Below, in pieces: positions 27,611 through 37,248 of a DNA stretch of 64,000 nt. The translations under genes were made by a program, and so were the position numbers. The stretch covers positions 62,001 to 126,000 of the forward strand of contig JBLKOM010000001.1 in the NCBI GenBank assembly GCA_047602755.1, read 5' to 3'. The stretch's first letter is position 1, and every line of letters begins with the position of its first letter. Below the pieces are notes generated by a model. The model made no database searches and was not told the DNA's origin. It saw only the letters and a program-made list of their open reading frames with translations. The DNA comes from JACJVV01 sp047602755. Its GTDB lineage: Archaea > Nanobdellota > Nanobdellia > Woesearchaeales > JACJVV01.

Positions 27611-29257
27611 CTATATTATCAAAACGTCATAAGGTTTTATTTCTTTTAACTTATATTTGACTATATCATCGCTAAAATTAATAACTACAATTCTATTTTT
27701 ACGTTGTAACACTAAAAGACAATTATCACTTTTCAAAACCTTTTCAGAATTATAAGGATTAAAACTTTCATCACTTTTTCTAAACTCTATTAATTTTTTA
27801 TAATTTAAAAGAACTTCTTTTCTATGAGACTTTAATTTCAATTCTTGTAATAATTTATTATAATTTAATTTCTCACGATTAATTCTTCTATTTATACCAC
27901 TCTTTTTAACACCTTCAATCCAATTTCGAGATCCTAAAAGACTATGGATATATATTCCAGGAATACCTTTACTAAATAAGATAACAGACTGAGATGCTAA
28001 AAATTTTTTAATGTTAGACGATTTATTTTTTTCTGGACCACATAAAGCATCAAAATAATTAATATTCATTTCATAAGGTACTTTTGAACCATCTGACAAA
28101 GATTTATATGATATTAATCCTTTATTTTTTTTAATCATAGAAAATAATTTATTAAATTCCTGTTCTGTTAAATAACCTTTTGCACCTAATACTCCTACTC
28201 CATCATGAGATGCTAAAAAATTAAAAAATAAATTATTACTATTTATTTTATTCAACTTATTATACAATTTTTTAAGATAAGATGTATCGGTGCGATAAAA
28301 AGCATCTAAAACTAAAGGCGGAAAACTAAATTGATAAACCATATGTGCTTCATCACCATCACCAAAATAACTTATATTTTCATCATAAGGGACATTAGTC
28401 TCTGTAATAATGCAAGCATATGGAGCAATATATTCAGTAATATCTCTAATTAATTTAACCATTTCATGAGTTTCTTTTAAATGAAAACAATTTGTATTAT
28501 GCTTTTTCCATAAAAAACCAATTGCATCTAAACGAATAATTTCAATTCCTTGTGAAAAATAAAATAATAGCACATCAATCATTTCAATAAAAACTTTAGG
28601 ATTAGAAAAATTAAGATCAATCTGGTCTTCACTAAATGTTGTCCAGACATACTTTTTACCCCACTTAGTATCAAATTTAGTCAACAAAGGATGAGTTCTT
28701 GGCCGAAATACTTTAGAAGTATCTATTTCATGATCATACCAAATAAAATAATCTTTATAATTAGAATCTCCTTGAATAAATTTTTTGAACCATAATGACT
28801 TTGAAGAAATATGATTAATTACTAAATCTGCCATTAATCGATAATTTTTATCCAAACGACGAATATCTTTCCAACTACCTAATTTTGGATCAACTTTTTT
28901 ATAATCTATTACAGAAAAACCATCGTCACTACTATAAGGAAAAAATGGAAGAATATGAAGACACGTTATAGTATTACCAACGTGTTTTAATAAAAATTCA
29001 TTTAATGTCTTAAGAGGTTTCTCACCTTTTCTATAAATTGAATCACCATATGTTATTAATGTAACATCATTTTCTGAGAATAATTTACTATTCATTGATT
29101 TATACAAAATTCTTTTTCTACTAATTATTTTATTAGAATAATATTTATCTATTAATTTAAGTAACTCAAAACAAGTCTCATTAGAATTATTCTTGTAAAG
29201 AAATTTTAATCGTTTTTCTATTCTTGATTTAATATTCATCTTAAAAGATTTAAACAT
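27611..29257 (-). CDS. GH13_18 phosphorylase, probable glucosylglycerate phosphorylase
   Basis: A 548-residue GH13 enzyme with the sucrose-phosphorylase pattern: LPFFPYSSDDGFSVIDY, LMADLVINHIS, a nucleophile Asp in IEIIRLDAIGFLWK, an acid/base Glu in IITETNVPY and FLASHDGVG. GH13_18 phosphorolyses sucrose, sucrose-6'-phosphate or glucosylglycerate. The gene overlaps gpgS by 8 nt, which points to glucosylglycerate (inference). Start 29257 is chosen for that overlap; ATGs at 29302 and 29239 are alternatives. Confidence 0.78.
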   Translation of the reverse strand: MFKSFKMNIKSRIEKRLKFLYKNNSNETCFELLKLIDKYYSNKIISRKRILYKSMNSKLFSENDVTLITYGDSIYRKGEKPLKTLNEFLLKHVGNTITCLHILPFFPYSSDDGFSVIDYKKVDPKLGSWKDIRRLDKNYRLMADLVINHISSKSLWFKKFIQGDSNYKDYFIWYDHEIDTSKVFRPRTHPLLTKFDTKWGKKYVWTTFSEDQIDLNFSNPKVFIEMIDVLLFYFSQGIEIIRLDAIGFLWKKHNTNCFHLKETHEMVKLIRDITEYIAPYACIITETNVPYDENISYFGDGDEAHMVYQFSFPPLVLDAFYRTDTSYLKKLYNKLNKINSNNLFFNFLASHDGVGVLGAKGYLTEQEFNKLFSMIKKNKGLISYKSLSDGSKVPYEMNINYFDALCGPEKNKSSNIKKFLASQSVILFSKGIPGIYIHSLLGSRNWIEGVKKSGINRRINREKLNYNKLLQELKLKSHRKEVLLNYKKLIEFRKSDESFNPYNSEKVLKSDNCLLVLQRKNRIVVINFSDDIVKYKLKEIKPYDVLII

Positions 29258-30242
29258 ACATCCAACTAGGTTCTTTTTTAAATTTCTTACGATAATCATC
29301 AATAATTATCATTGGTGGTCTTTGTCTTTCATCAATTTTTAATTCACTAATATAATAATTACCTTTCTCATCATGAGATATTTGACGATATTTTTTCTTT
29401 GGTTCACGTACAAGAACTAATTTCCCAAGTTTATCAGCACGATTTGCAAATACTTGCAAAATTCCAAAAGACATTTTACTTAAACTTTGAAGACTTTGAT
29501 TTCGATGAACACGTTTTTTAAGATCAACTTGTGCACATGCTCTTAATCCAAATTTTTGAACTATATCGATTAGCATTCCTGTTTCAACACCATAGCCTAT
29601 AAAAAAAGGAATTCTTTCTGCAACCTCTCTTCTTATAGCAAACTCACCCGAAAATGGTTGAATAAAACCACTTAAACGAGGAAAGTACATATTAAATAAA
29701 GGTCTGCCTGTTAATTCAGTTACCCTACCACCACCTAAAGGCATCAACTCTTTGCCAGTTTTTATTGGTCTCTCATAAAATGCTTTTGTAAATTTTAAAT
29801 CATCATGAGTTAACAGAGGACCAACTAAACCATAAACAAATCTTGGATGAATATTTTTAATATCAGCATCTACCCAAACTATAATATCACCTTCAGCAAG
29901 ATAAATTGACTTCCAAAGATTCTCACCTTTGCCTCTAGCTTTACCAACAGATTTAAGATATTTTTCAGATAAAAAGAATTTTGCGCCCTTTTCTTTAACT
30001 ATTTTCTCAGTATCATCAGTACTCCCTGAATCAACAATCATTATTTCATCAACAAGTTTAGCTTTAGTCATCAAAGGCTTTAATGTCTCAATAACATGAC
30101 CAATATTATCAGCTTCATTAAGTGTTGGAATAACAACAGAAATCTTTAATTTTTTCTCTCTTTTTGTTTTAACTAAAGATTTTAGATCACGATAACTATC
30201 ACATTTAAACTGATATTTATCAAACCATTCTTCAACATTCAT
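29250..30242 (-). CDS. gpgS: Glucosyl-3-phosphoglycerate synthase (GT81)
   Basis: A 330-residue GT-A glycosyltransferase. SVVIPTLNEADNIGHVI binds the nucleotide, the metal motif lies in IIVWVDADIKNIHPRFVYGLVGPLL, and GGGRVTELTGRPLFN, PFSGEFAIRREV and GYGVETGMLIDI are GpgS signatures. It transfers glucose from NDP-glucose to 3-phosphoglycerate, the first step of the compatible solute glucosylglycerate. No gpgP phosphatase is visible next to it. It is first in an operon with the GH13_18 gene. Confidence 0.9.
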   Translation of the reverse strand: MNVEEWFDKYQFKCDSYRDLKSLVKTKREKKLKISVVIPTLNEADNIGHVIETLKPLMTKAKLVDEIMIVDSGSTDDTEKIVKEKGAKFFLSEKYLKSVGKARGKGENLWKSIYLAEGDIIVWVDADIKNIHPRFVYGLVGPLLTHDDLKFTKAFYERPIKTGKELMPLGGGRVTELTGRPLFNMYFPRLSGFIQPFSGEFAIRREVAERIPFFIGYGVETGMLIDIVQKFGLRACAQVDLKKRVHRNQSLQSLSKMSFGILQVFANRADKLGKLVLVREPKKKYRQISHDEKGNYYISELKIDERQRPPMIIIDDYRKKFKKEPSWMYV

Positions 30243-30437
30243 GTTAAAAACAATTAAAAAAGAATGATTAATAAAGTTTTTGAATTTAAATTATGTTTAA
30301 ATCTTTACAAATTGGAAACTAAGAGTACTAATAAGTACATTAAATATATTATAAACCAATAAAAACCAACAACAACAGTCTTTTTTATAGCTTAACTCAC
30401 CATAACATTTAAAAAGCAAACCAAATTCTATGGAACT

Positions 30438-30986
30438 ATGGCTAAAAAACGAAAATTTATAGCATATAGAAAACTTGAAAGACCATATACTAGAAAATCT
30501 AAATTTAGGTCTAAATCATTCGTTAGAGCTAGCCCGCAAACTAAAATAGTAAGATTTGACATGGGTAATAAATCTAAAACAGATTGGGAATATTCATTAA
30601 CATTAGTTTCAAAGGATGGGCTTCAAATAAGAGATAATTCTTTAGAAAGTGCTAGACAAGTAATAAATAAATACTTCGAAACACAAATTGGTACAGAAAA
30701 CTATCATTTACGATTAAAAGCATATCCACACCACATGCTTAGGGAAAACCCATTAGCATCCGGTGCAGGAGCTGACCGTATGAGTACTGGTATGAAGATG
30801 TCATTTGGTAAAGTAATAGGCATTGCTGCAAGAATAAATAGAGGAAAAGCAGTATTTGAAATCAGAACAAACAAACCTTTTCTTGAAAAAGCAAAAATCG
30901 GCTTATTAAAAGGTGTTCATAGAATGCCTGCATCATTCACAGTTAAGATTGAAAGTTTAAAGAATGAGAAACCAGTTGTTGCTTAA
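30438..30986 (+). CDS. rpl10e: Ribosomal protein L10e/uL16
   Basis: A 182-residue archaeal L10e. LERPYTRKSKFRSKSF near the start, HHMLRENPLASGAGADRMSTGM in the middle and the FEIRTN segment are family hallmarks. It binds 23S rRNA near the peptidyl-transferase centre. The TATA box AACATTTAAAAAG (30404-30416) sits ~27 nt before the ATG, so it is leaderless. Its 3' end overlaps the convergent NOG1-like gene by 44 nt. Confidence 0.96.
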   Translation: MAKKRKFIAYRKLERPYTRKSKFRSKSFVRASPQTKIVRFDMGNKSKTDWEYSLTLVSKDGLQIRDNSLESARQVINKYFETQIGTENYHLRLKAYPHHMLRENPLASGAGADRMSTGMKMSFGKVIGIAARINRGKAVFEIRTNKPFLEKAKIGLLKGVHRMPASFTVKIESLKNEKPVVA

Positions 30987-31983
30987 GTTCTTCAGTATTA
31001 TATATTCCTTTTACTTCAAAACCATCAATTAATTTTGTTCCAACTATATCTGTTTTACTAAAATATACAATTATATCTTTATTAATTTTCTTTAAATCTT
31101 GATATAATTTGATTTGTTCTGTAATAGAATATGGCTCCGTAAAATCAAAAACATAAACTATAATATGAGCTACATGCTTAATGCACAGATGTGCCATTTT
31201 TTCAATATTATTCATTTTCTCAAAACGATTTAATGAACCAGGAGTATCAATGACTTGAATCTTACCATTATTAACTTTAGATACAACATCAGCATTAATA
31301 AGATCATCATCATAAATCTTACTTTTCTTTTTCTTTTTAGTACTTAATCCATCACTTTTCAAATAACCTATCATTAATCCTTTAGTTGTAAAGGCATAAC
31401 TATTAATTTCTGGTTTAGAATCTGTAATTTTAGATAACAAAGTACTTTTCCCCACATTAGGAAACCCAGCAATTGCAACAGTATACATTGAAGTTTTCAC
31501 ATTAGGCAAATCTTTAATCCTTTTTCTAGTATATTCTAAATATTCAAATGCATTAGATATTTGATTAAGAACAGAATGAACTCTTGCTAAGTAAATATTT
31601 CTAATTTCTAATATTGACTTTGAATCAGTTTTTCTATGTAAAAGTTTATTATTTTGCTTGTATATTGCTTGAATTTGTTTAGCAGCCCAATTAAGTTTAC
31701 CAAAAGAATGTTTATATTTATCTACATCAATAAAACAACTAAAAATTTCTTTATAAAAAATATCCAATTCCTCATACTTTGGAAATATCTGAACAAGCTT
31801 ACCTAAATCACTCCTCAAAGTATCATTAATAACAGAAAGCCTTATACTTTCAAGAAATTTATACTTTTCATCCTTTTTCATACGTGTTTTGATCTTAGTC
31901 AATGAAACTTTATTCTTACCTCTAGCAAAAGCTTTATTTATATACCAGTCTGAACTCTCTATCTTACCAAGATCTATTTGCAT
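30943..31983 (-). CDS. NOG1-type GTPase
   Basis: A 346-residue Obg/NOG1-family GTPase, probably acting in large-subunit assembly. Residues 1-130 form the N-terminal helical domain of NOG1. The G domain follows: G1 AGFPNVGKS, G2 TTKG, G3 VIDTPGSL and G4 SKTD. The start at 31983 (MQIDLG) is preferred; the 25 residues upstream in frame are Phe/Tyr/Asn-rich and contain the promoter TATA box. Its end overlaps rpl10e on the other strand by 44 nt. Confidence 0.85.
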   Translation of the reverse strand: MQIDLGKIESSDWYINKAFARGKNKVSLTKIKTRMKKDEKYKFLESIRLSVINDTLRSDLGKLVQIFPKYEELDIFYKEIFSCFIDVDKYKHSFGKLNWAAKQIQAIYKQNNKLLHRKTDSKSILEIRNIYLARVHSVLNQISNAFEYLEYTRKRIKDLPNVKTSMYTVAIAGFPNVGKSTLLSKITDSKPEINSYAFTTKGLMIGYLKSDGLSTKKKKKSKIYDDDLINADVVSKVNNGKIQVIDTPGSLNRFEKMNNIEKMAHLCIKHVAHIIVYVFDFTEPYSITEQIKLYQDLKKINKDIIVYFSKTDIVGTKLIDGFEVKGIYNTEELKQQLVSHSLNFQS

Positions 31984-32063
31984 AACAATGAAATGATATA
32001 GGTTATATAAAAAGAATTCCAATAATAGATCATAAAAACAATTAAAACAGTTAAACAATTATG

Positions 32064-33008
32064 CTATAATTTCTCAACAACACAAATTTGCCTTGTCATA
32101 GACTTATGAACATAATAATAATGTACATCAACTAAGATTAATTCAGTATTATTAAACAATTTTTTAACATTAACAGTCCCAGGAAATACAATTACTGCAC
32201 GCTTTACCAAAATTTTTGAAAGATGATTAACAAAATTAACATAAAAATTATCAGACAATTTTTTTGTATTTTTTCCAAACGGTAACTCTGATACTATATA
32301 CATAGTTTTTTTTAGATCAAAAAAATCTTTTACAGATAGATCTATATTTTTATATTTTCTACAATTTAATTTTGCAATAGAAATCATACTTTTAGATATA
32401 TCATAACCTTTAACATTTAACCCTAACAAACTTGCTTCTATTAGAATACCTCCAGTACCTGAAAATGGATCAACAATTTTAGAACGCTTATCCTTACATC
32501 CAGATAAATTAACAAGACAACGTGCAAGATTAGGTTTTAAAGAAATAGGTATATGTTTCAATCTATTCTGAGGAGATCTAGAAATAAAATTTTCATTATT
32601 GTCTAGTATTTTCTCACAACAAAAACATTTAGACCCTATCTTTATAAAATAAATTTGATGAAATGGACTAGTCATAGATACTTTTGGATTATACAAGGAT
32701 TTCCAAATAGTATTATTTACTTTAGAATTATCAAAATTATCTTTAAATCCTAAAAATGAAATTTTATAACTTTTCTTTAAAATTTTATCCCACTTATATT
32801 TCTGAACTATTTTAATAATTTGATTATATGAAAAACTAAAAAACACTTTATATATGGATTTAGTATAAGACAACCGCTTAAAATTATTTATAGGTACTTT
32901 TGAGTCAATAAGAAAAAAAGAATCATAAAAATAACCTTTACCAAATAAAGCTATAACTTCAGCTATTGAAAGAGCTATATTTTCTTTTGACAAACGTAAT
33001 AAATACAT
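32064..33008 (-). CDS. tRNA guanine-10 N2-methyltransferase (Trm-G10/Trm11-like)
   Basis: A 314-residue protein with a divergent N-terminal THUMP/NFLD-like half and a Rossmann methyltransferase half. The SAM motif is VDPFSGTGGILIEA and the catalytic motif is ELPFG, in place of the usual DPPYG/DLPYG of guanine-N2 enzymes. IPISLKPNLARCLVNLSG matches the conserved MxPxLARxMVNL helix. It should methylate G10 of tRNA. It ends 80 nt before the NOG1-like gene on the same strand. Confidence 0.8.
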   Translation of the reverse strand: MYLLRLSKENIALSIAEVIALFGKGYFYDSFFLIDSKVPINNFKRLSYTKSIYKVFFSFSYNQIIKIVQKYKWDKILKKSYKISFLGFKDNFDNSKVNNTIWKSLYNPKVSMTSPFHQIYFIKIGSKCFCCEKILDNNENFISRSPQNRLKHIPISLKPNLARCLVNLSGCKDKRSKIVDPFSGTGGILIEASLLGLNVKGYDISKSMISIAKLNCRKYKNIDLSVKDFFDLKKTMYIVSELPFGKNTKKLSDNFYVNFVNHLSKILVKRAVIVFPGTVNVKKLFNNTELILVDVHYYYVHKSMTRQICVVEKL

Positions 33009-33095
33009 AATAATGATAGCTCTTACCTATTTATCAATTTTTATAAAAAGAAACTTAACAAAAATTATATAAATTACAAATATTAGATTTCTAAG

Positions 33096-33452
33096 ATGAA
33101 AAGGGGTAGACCAATTTTTTCAGAAATTAGGCAAAATATTATTGAAATCTTATTTTATATGCAAAAAGGATATGGATATCAAATATCAAAAATATATAAA
33201 CAAATATTTCCTTCGTGCACAAGAGAAGTTATTTATTATCACCTAAAAAAAGGTGTAGACTTAGGTGAAATAGAAATAAAAGAAGTTAAAAGAGAACAAG
33301 GTGATTATTCTTGGGGTGATAATGTCCAAAAAACATATTATTGCTTAGGACCCAATGCAACACCAAAAGGAAGTGAAAGAGTAAAAAAAGAGATTGAGAA
33401 ATTAAATCTATCGAGCAATAAATCTAGTGCTAGCATAAGCAATATTCCCTGA
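33096..33452 (+). CDS. PadR-like winged-helix regulator
   Basis: A 118-residue DNA-binding protein. The N-terminal ~85 residues (RQNIIEILFYMQKGYGYQISKIYKQIFP ... REVIYYHLKKGVDLGEI) resemble PadR-type winged helices, and a short Ser-rich tail follows. No effector domain is present. It lies 87 nt from the divergent Trm-G10 gene, and its 3' end overlaps the surface-protein gene by 45 nt. Target unknown; both neighbours are candidates. Confidence 0.72.
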   Translation: MKRGRPIFSEIRQNIIEILFYMQKGYGYQISKIYKQIFPSCTREVIYYHLKKGVDLGEIEIKEVKREQGDYSWGDNVQKTYYCLGPNATPKGSERVKKEIEKLNLSSNKSSASISNIP

Positions 33453-36400
33453 ATTATCAGTGCATTTAAATTCTATTTCATAATCACCAGTATCTATATT
33501 AAAAATATTCCTACGATATTGATATGAACCTAATTGATATAATTGATAATATTCATTATTTCCATAACTAAAAACACATTGAATACCATGCTCATTTATT
33601 TCTTTATTAACAACTAAACCAAGTACAACAGAATCATCAATTACTTGATCATAAACAGGAAAATAAGAAACAATAAATAAATCAAAATCCTCAAAAAAAA
33701 TCAATTGCTGACTCTCATGATTTACATTTCTATCTTCATTTATACCATCAATACACATTATAAAACCAGGATAATCACCACCTGCTAAATTATAAGAACA
33801 ATTCATATACAAATTGGTTTGATCTCTGTCACAATTCAAGTCATTCATTAAATTAAAATCAAAACCACTAAAACCAATTTTACATAAATCATATTCTTCA
33901 AAAATAAAATTAACATTTGTCACTGAATTAGATTCAATATTAATTGAGTCAGTACGCAAATCATATTCTGTTAAATTATAATCAGATTGAGTTCCTTCAA
34001 TCACATTAAATGGAATTTGATAAATACGATGTGGATTATCACTACAACGAATGTATGGACTAAGAATTGTAGAAAGAGTACTACACAAATAACTTCCACC
34101 AGCATATGAAGACATTCTTAATGGAGAGAATTCACAATCAAATTCATAAGGCATAGATGCATAATTTTCATCAATCTCACTGTACCGACACTCCGAAGGT
34201 CTATCTAAAAAAATAGAAAGATTAAAAGGCAATTCATATATAAAACTGCCATTATTTGGTATTGATAACAATATTTCAGGTGATTTCAAATCTGGTGTAA
34301 TATCATCAATTTTAAATTTCAAATATAATGGATTAATGTTATACGTACCAGATTCATCTGAGCATCTAAAATAGACATAATAAATATTATCATCAAGACC
34401 CGAAATGGTATGACGTAATAATGAAGTCATATAATCTTTATCAGACATAAAATCAGAAAGTAATAAAATTTTATCAATAAATTCCTCATCGAAATAATCT
34501 TTTAATTTATCATTTGCTTCAACAATTAAATCAAACATTTCTTCTAAAGAAGTTATATTCAAATAATTATAAACATCTAATGGTATAGATAATGAATCTG
34601 GTAATCTAAATGAGATATTATGAGATTTAGAAAATCTAGGTTCACCTAGCCAAATTGAAGGACTTTCAGTAAAAGTAAGTTCTGGGAGAAATGTGATCTT
34701 ACATTTTGTTGGAACATTAGTTTCAATTGAAAAATCAATTAATTCAAATGGACCCACAGTTTCTAATAATTCAAAACCATTTATCTGCCTACCATCAATA
34801 GTAATACTATTATAAACATATCCTTCATCGATAACTCCAATAATAATCTCATTATTAGAAATAGTTTTTGCTTCACATAATGGGAAACCATTTACTTCTG
34901 AATAAATACAATCTTGACCTAAACTATAACATCTAAACTCAGAGCAATCAGGACCACATTGATTACATCGTGAATTTCCTAATGGTGCTTCATATAAACC
35001 ACAAAAACTGTAATCCAAAACTTGTCTTCTTCTAGCTGCAGCATCATCTAAATAATTAAGAACTGCACTAATCATAGTTGGAATCATTTCAAATGTACTT
35101 ATTGATTCAGTAAATAAAATTTCTTTTTGTTTAGTATTTGGTAAAATAAAACCTCTATTAAGAAAAATAGGTGAAGGGCTATATTTAGGATCAGTAATTA
35201 AAAAACCAGAAGTTGTAACTGTTCCTTGAAAATTTCTATTTATTCCACAACTACCTAAATGAGTACAAAAATTACTTGATTGTTGAACCCATTCTCTTCC
35301 ACAAGTCCATCCACTACACTTAGCCCATTTTGTACCAATATTACAAATATCTTGTCCTGCACCATCCCAAAATCGAAATCCTGGAGCAACTTGGGGAATG
35401 CATTGTCTAGTAGAACTCTCTTCAATTACATTATAATTTTTTGCAAGCCAACGACAATCTCTAAGCAAAGTATTCTCACAACATTCTTTAGTACTACAAG
35501 CTGCACAATCATGCCAGCGATTTATTTTACAAACGCCTTGATCTAAATTATTCTCTCTATATTCAACACAAATTTCTTCATAAAAATCACGACAATTTTC
35601 TTGATAAACTTTACCATCTAAACAATAATATCTTTTATCTCTACCACCTACACCTTCACCTGTTTCACACCATGATTCTCCATGTTTTCTAAAACCACAA
35701 TTTCTAAAATTTTGAACCTGAACATTGTATATACTATTTTCACAAGAACATCTATTTGAATGATCATAACTACCACCTTTCATTCTACATATATATTCAG
35801 GTGTGTTTTTAATACATTCATTAGACAAATAACAACAACCATATACCATATCTTCAAAATAATTTTGACCAGTTATTGATGCACTATCTTCATGCTGAAG
35901 TGAAAATCTAAATTGAAAGTTATCGTCATTATAAGTTGAAATATTATAAACTATATATGGATAAGGTTTAAATTGTGATATAAAAAAAAGCATATTGTTT
36001 TCATACATCCATTTCTTAGTATTAAAACTACCAAAGGTTGTTTCCTCATTTAAAATATCAACCATTAATTTATATGCTAAACCCATTGGATGAGAAATTT
36101 TTTTATAAAAATCTGCAGAATTCACTATCATACCATGCCTGGATAAAGAAATATGATAATTTAGACTAATTCCTACTTCATTTAAGCCAATTGTTACATC
36201 AAATTTTTTATCACCTAATTCAACAACATAACCAAGATCAATAAAATATTGGAAATCAATACATTGGTCAATTATAGACATTAATTCTTCTTCAACTTCA
36301 TTCTCCATTTCTTCTAAAGTTAATACTCTATTCACACAATATTTTGAACCTTGAACATGAACACAAAGCAAACGAAATTTTTCACCATTAAAAAGCTTAG

Positions 36401-36662
36401 AATGTAAATCAAGATCAGTTTGATTTAAAGTACCACCATTTAAACCCAATTCAGTAAGTACAACCTTTGTACTATTCTCCATACAAAATTCAATTAATTG
36501 ATCCAGTGATTCTTTATCAAATTGAGTTTCAAGGTTTTTTCTATGAAATAAACTTGTATCAGGATTAATAATCCCAACAGTAACATAATAAAACAAAACA
36601 AAGGCTAAAAGTAGTGTACCAAGTATAAAAAATACTGAAATCTGTGACCTCTTTTGATCCAT
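33408..36662 (-). CDS. Giant Cys-rich surface protein with pilin-like N terminus
   Basis: A 1084-residue protein starting MDQKRSQISVFFILGTLLLAFVLFYY, a class III signal-like N terminus and membrane helix. The exterior contains a Cys-rich block at roughly 270-610 with over 30 cysteines in short loops (CAACSTKECCEN, CNQCGPDC and similar). Beta-domain repeats to the C terminus read like CARDB/Big domains (ICMDG, CTDNSGNIAY). Many disulphides are implied. Single-gene unit with its own promoter. Function unknown; adhesion or an envelope scaffold is a guess. Confidence 0.62.
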   Translation of the reverse strand: MDQKRSQISVFFILGTLLLAFVLFYYVTVGIINPDTSLFHRKNLETQFDKESLDQLIEFCMENSTKVVLTELGLNGGTLNQTDLDLHSKLFNGEKFRLLCVHVQGSKYCVNRVLTLEEMENEVEEELMSIIDQCIDFQYFIDLGYVVELGDKKFDVTIGLNEVGISLNYHISLSRHGMIVNSADFYKKISHPMGLAYKLMVDILNEETTFGSFNTKKWMYENNMLFFISQFKPYPYIVYNISTYNDDNFQFRFSLQHEDSASITGQNYFEDMVYGCCYLSNECIKNTPEYICRMKGGSYDHSNRCSCENSIYNVQVQNFRNCGFRKHGESWCETGEGVGGRDKRYYCLDGKVYQENCRDFYEEICVEYRENNLDQGVCKINRWHDCAACSTKECCENTLLRDCRWLAKNYNVIEESSTRQCIPQVAPGFRFWDGAGQDICNIGTKWAKCSGWTCGREWVQQSSNFCTHLGSCGINRNFQGTVTTSGFLITDPKYSPSPIFLNRGFILPNTKQKEILFTESISTFEMIPTMISAVLNYLDDAAARRRQVLDYSFCGLYEAPLGNSRCNQCGPDCSEFRCYSLGQDCIYSEVNGFPLCEAKTISNNEIIIGVIDEGYVYNSITIDGRQINGFELLETVGPFELIDFSIETNVPTKCKITFLPELTFTESPSIWLGEPRFSKSHNISFRLPDSLSIPLDVYNYLNITSLEEMFDLIVEANDKLKDYFDEEFIDKILLLSDFMSDKDYMTSLLRHTISGLDDNIYYVYFRCSDESGTYNINPLYLKFKIDDITPDLKSPEILLSIPNNGSFIYELPFNLSIFLDRPSECRYSEIDENYASMPYEFDCEFSPLRMSSYAGGSYLCSTLSTILSPYIRCSDNPHRIYQIPFNVIEGTQSDYNLTEYDLRTDSINIESNSVTNVNFIFEEYDLCKIGFSGFDFNLMNDLNCDRDQTNLYMNCSYNLAGGDYPGFIMCIDGINEDRNVNHESQQLIFFEDFDLFIVSYFPVYDQVIDDSVVLGLVVNKEINEHGIQCVFSYGNNEYYQLYQLGSYQYRRNIFNIDTGDYEIEFKCTDNSGNIAYASTRFIAR

Positions 36663-36966
36663 AGTATAATCTTGATTATATAGTTTATAAAATTTAGGGT
36701 TTGTTAGTCAAACACAGTGACGAAAATACAATTATTTTAACTAAAAATATGCTTTATAAAAAAATAAAAAACAATAACAAAAATTAAAAATACTCAGATA
36801 ATAAAATAAGATTCTAAAACCGTTTTTAAATATTTTGTTTTAAATGTATATATTATAATACAACTATAACAATAATTATAATAAAAAGCGATATATTTAA
36901 ATATGACTGTGACATTCTCATTTTTATAGCAATTATATTTTAAAGGGGTGAGAGGGGGTCGTTATA
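36663..36966 (+). promoter_or_regulatory. Intergenic promoter region with G-rich leader
   Basis: 304 nt without a gene. Near 36890-36904 lies GATATATTTAAATAT, a TATA box for the winged-helix gene. Transcription would begin near 36923, leaving a ~44-nt leader that ends in GGGGTGAGAGGGGG (36945-36958), exceptionally G-rich for this genome. GGGGTGA is a good Shine-Dalgarno but lies 15 nt from the ATG. The left part holds only AT-rich sequence and the promoter of the surface-protein gene. Confidence 0.5.
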
Positions 36967-37248
36967 ATGAACAATATGCTTAAAAATAAAAAAATATTCA
37001 ATGTATTCTTCAGAGAAAAACCAGCAATGATGTTAGTTGGCCTTAAACAAGGTAAAATTGATGTTTATGCATCATCATTAGCAAAACAAATTGATTGTAC
37101 ATACTCTCATGTCGTAAAAATTCTTCAAGAAATGGAAGAAGCAGGTTTAATAACATTTGAAAAACAAGGAAGACTTAAACTTCTAACTTTAACTAAAAAA
37201 GGTGGAGATGTAGCAGATTATATCCAAAAAATAAGAGATATATTATGA
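36967..37248 (+). CDS. MarR-like winged-helix protein
   Basis: A 93-residue winged-helix DNA-binding protein: VYASSLAKQIDCTYSHVVKILQEMEEAGLITFEKQGRLKLLTLTKKG covers the recognition helix and wing. No effector domain. It is coupled by an ATGA overlap (37245-37248) to the esterase and probably controls this small operon (inference). In-frame ATGs at 36967 and 36976 are both possible. Confidence 0.78.
   Translation: MNNMLKNKKIFNVFFREKPAMMLVGLKQGKIDVYASSLAKQIDCTYSHVVKILQEMEEAGLITFEKQGRLKLLTLTKKGGDVADYIQKIRDIL

Noticed and set aside
31984..32058. N-terminal extension of the NOG1-like protein to 32058
   Set aside because: The extra 25 residues are Phe/Tyr/Asn-rich and overlap the TATA box; the family begins near MQIDLG.
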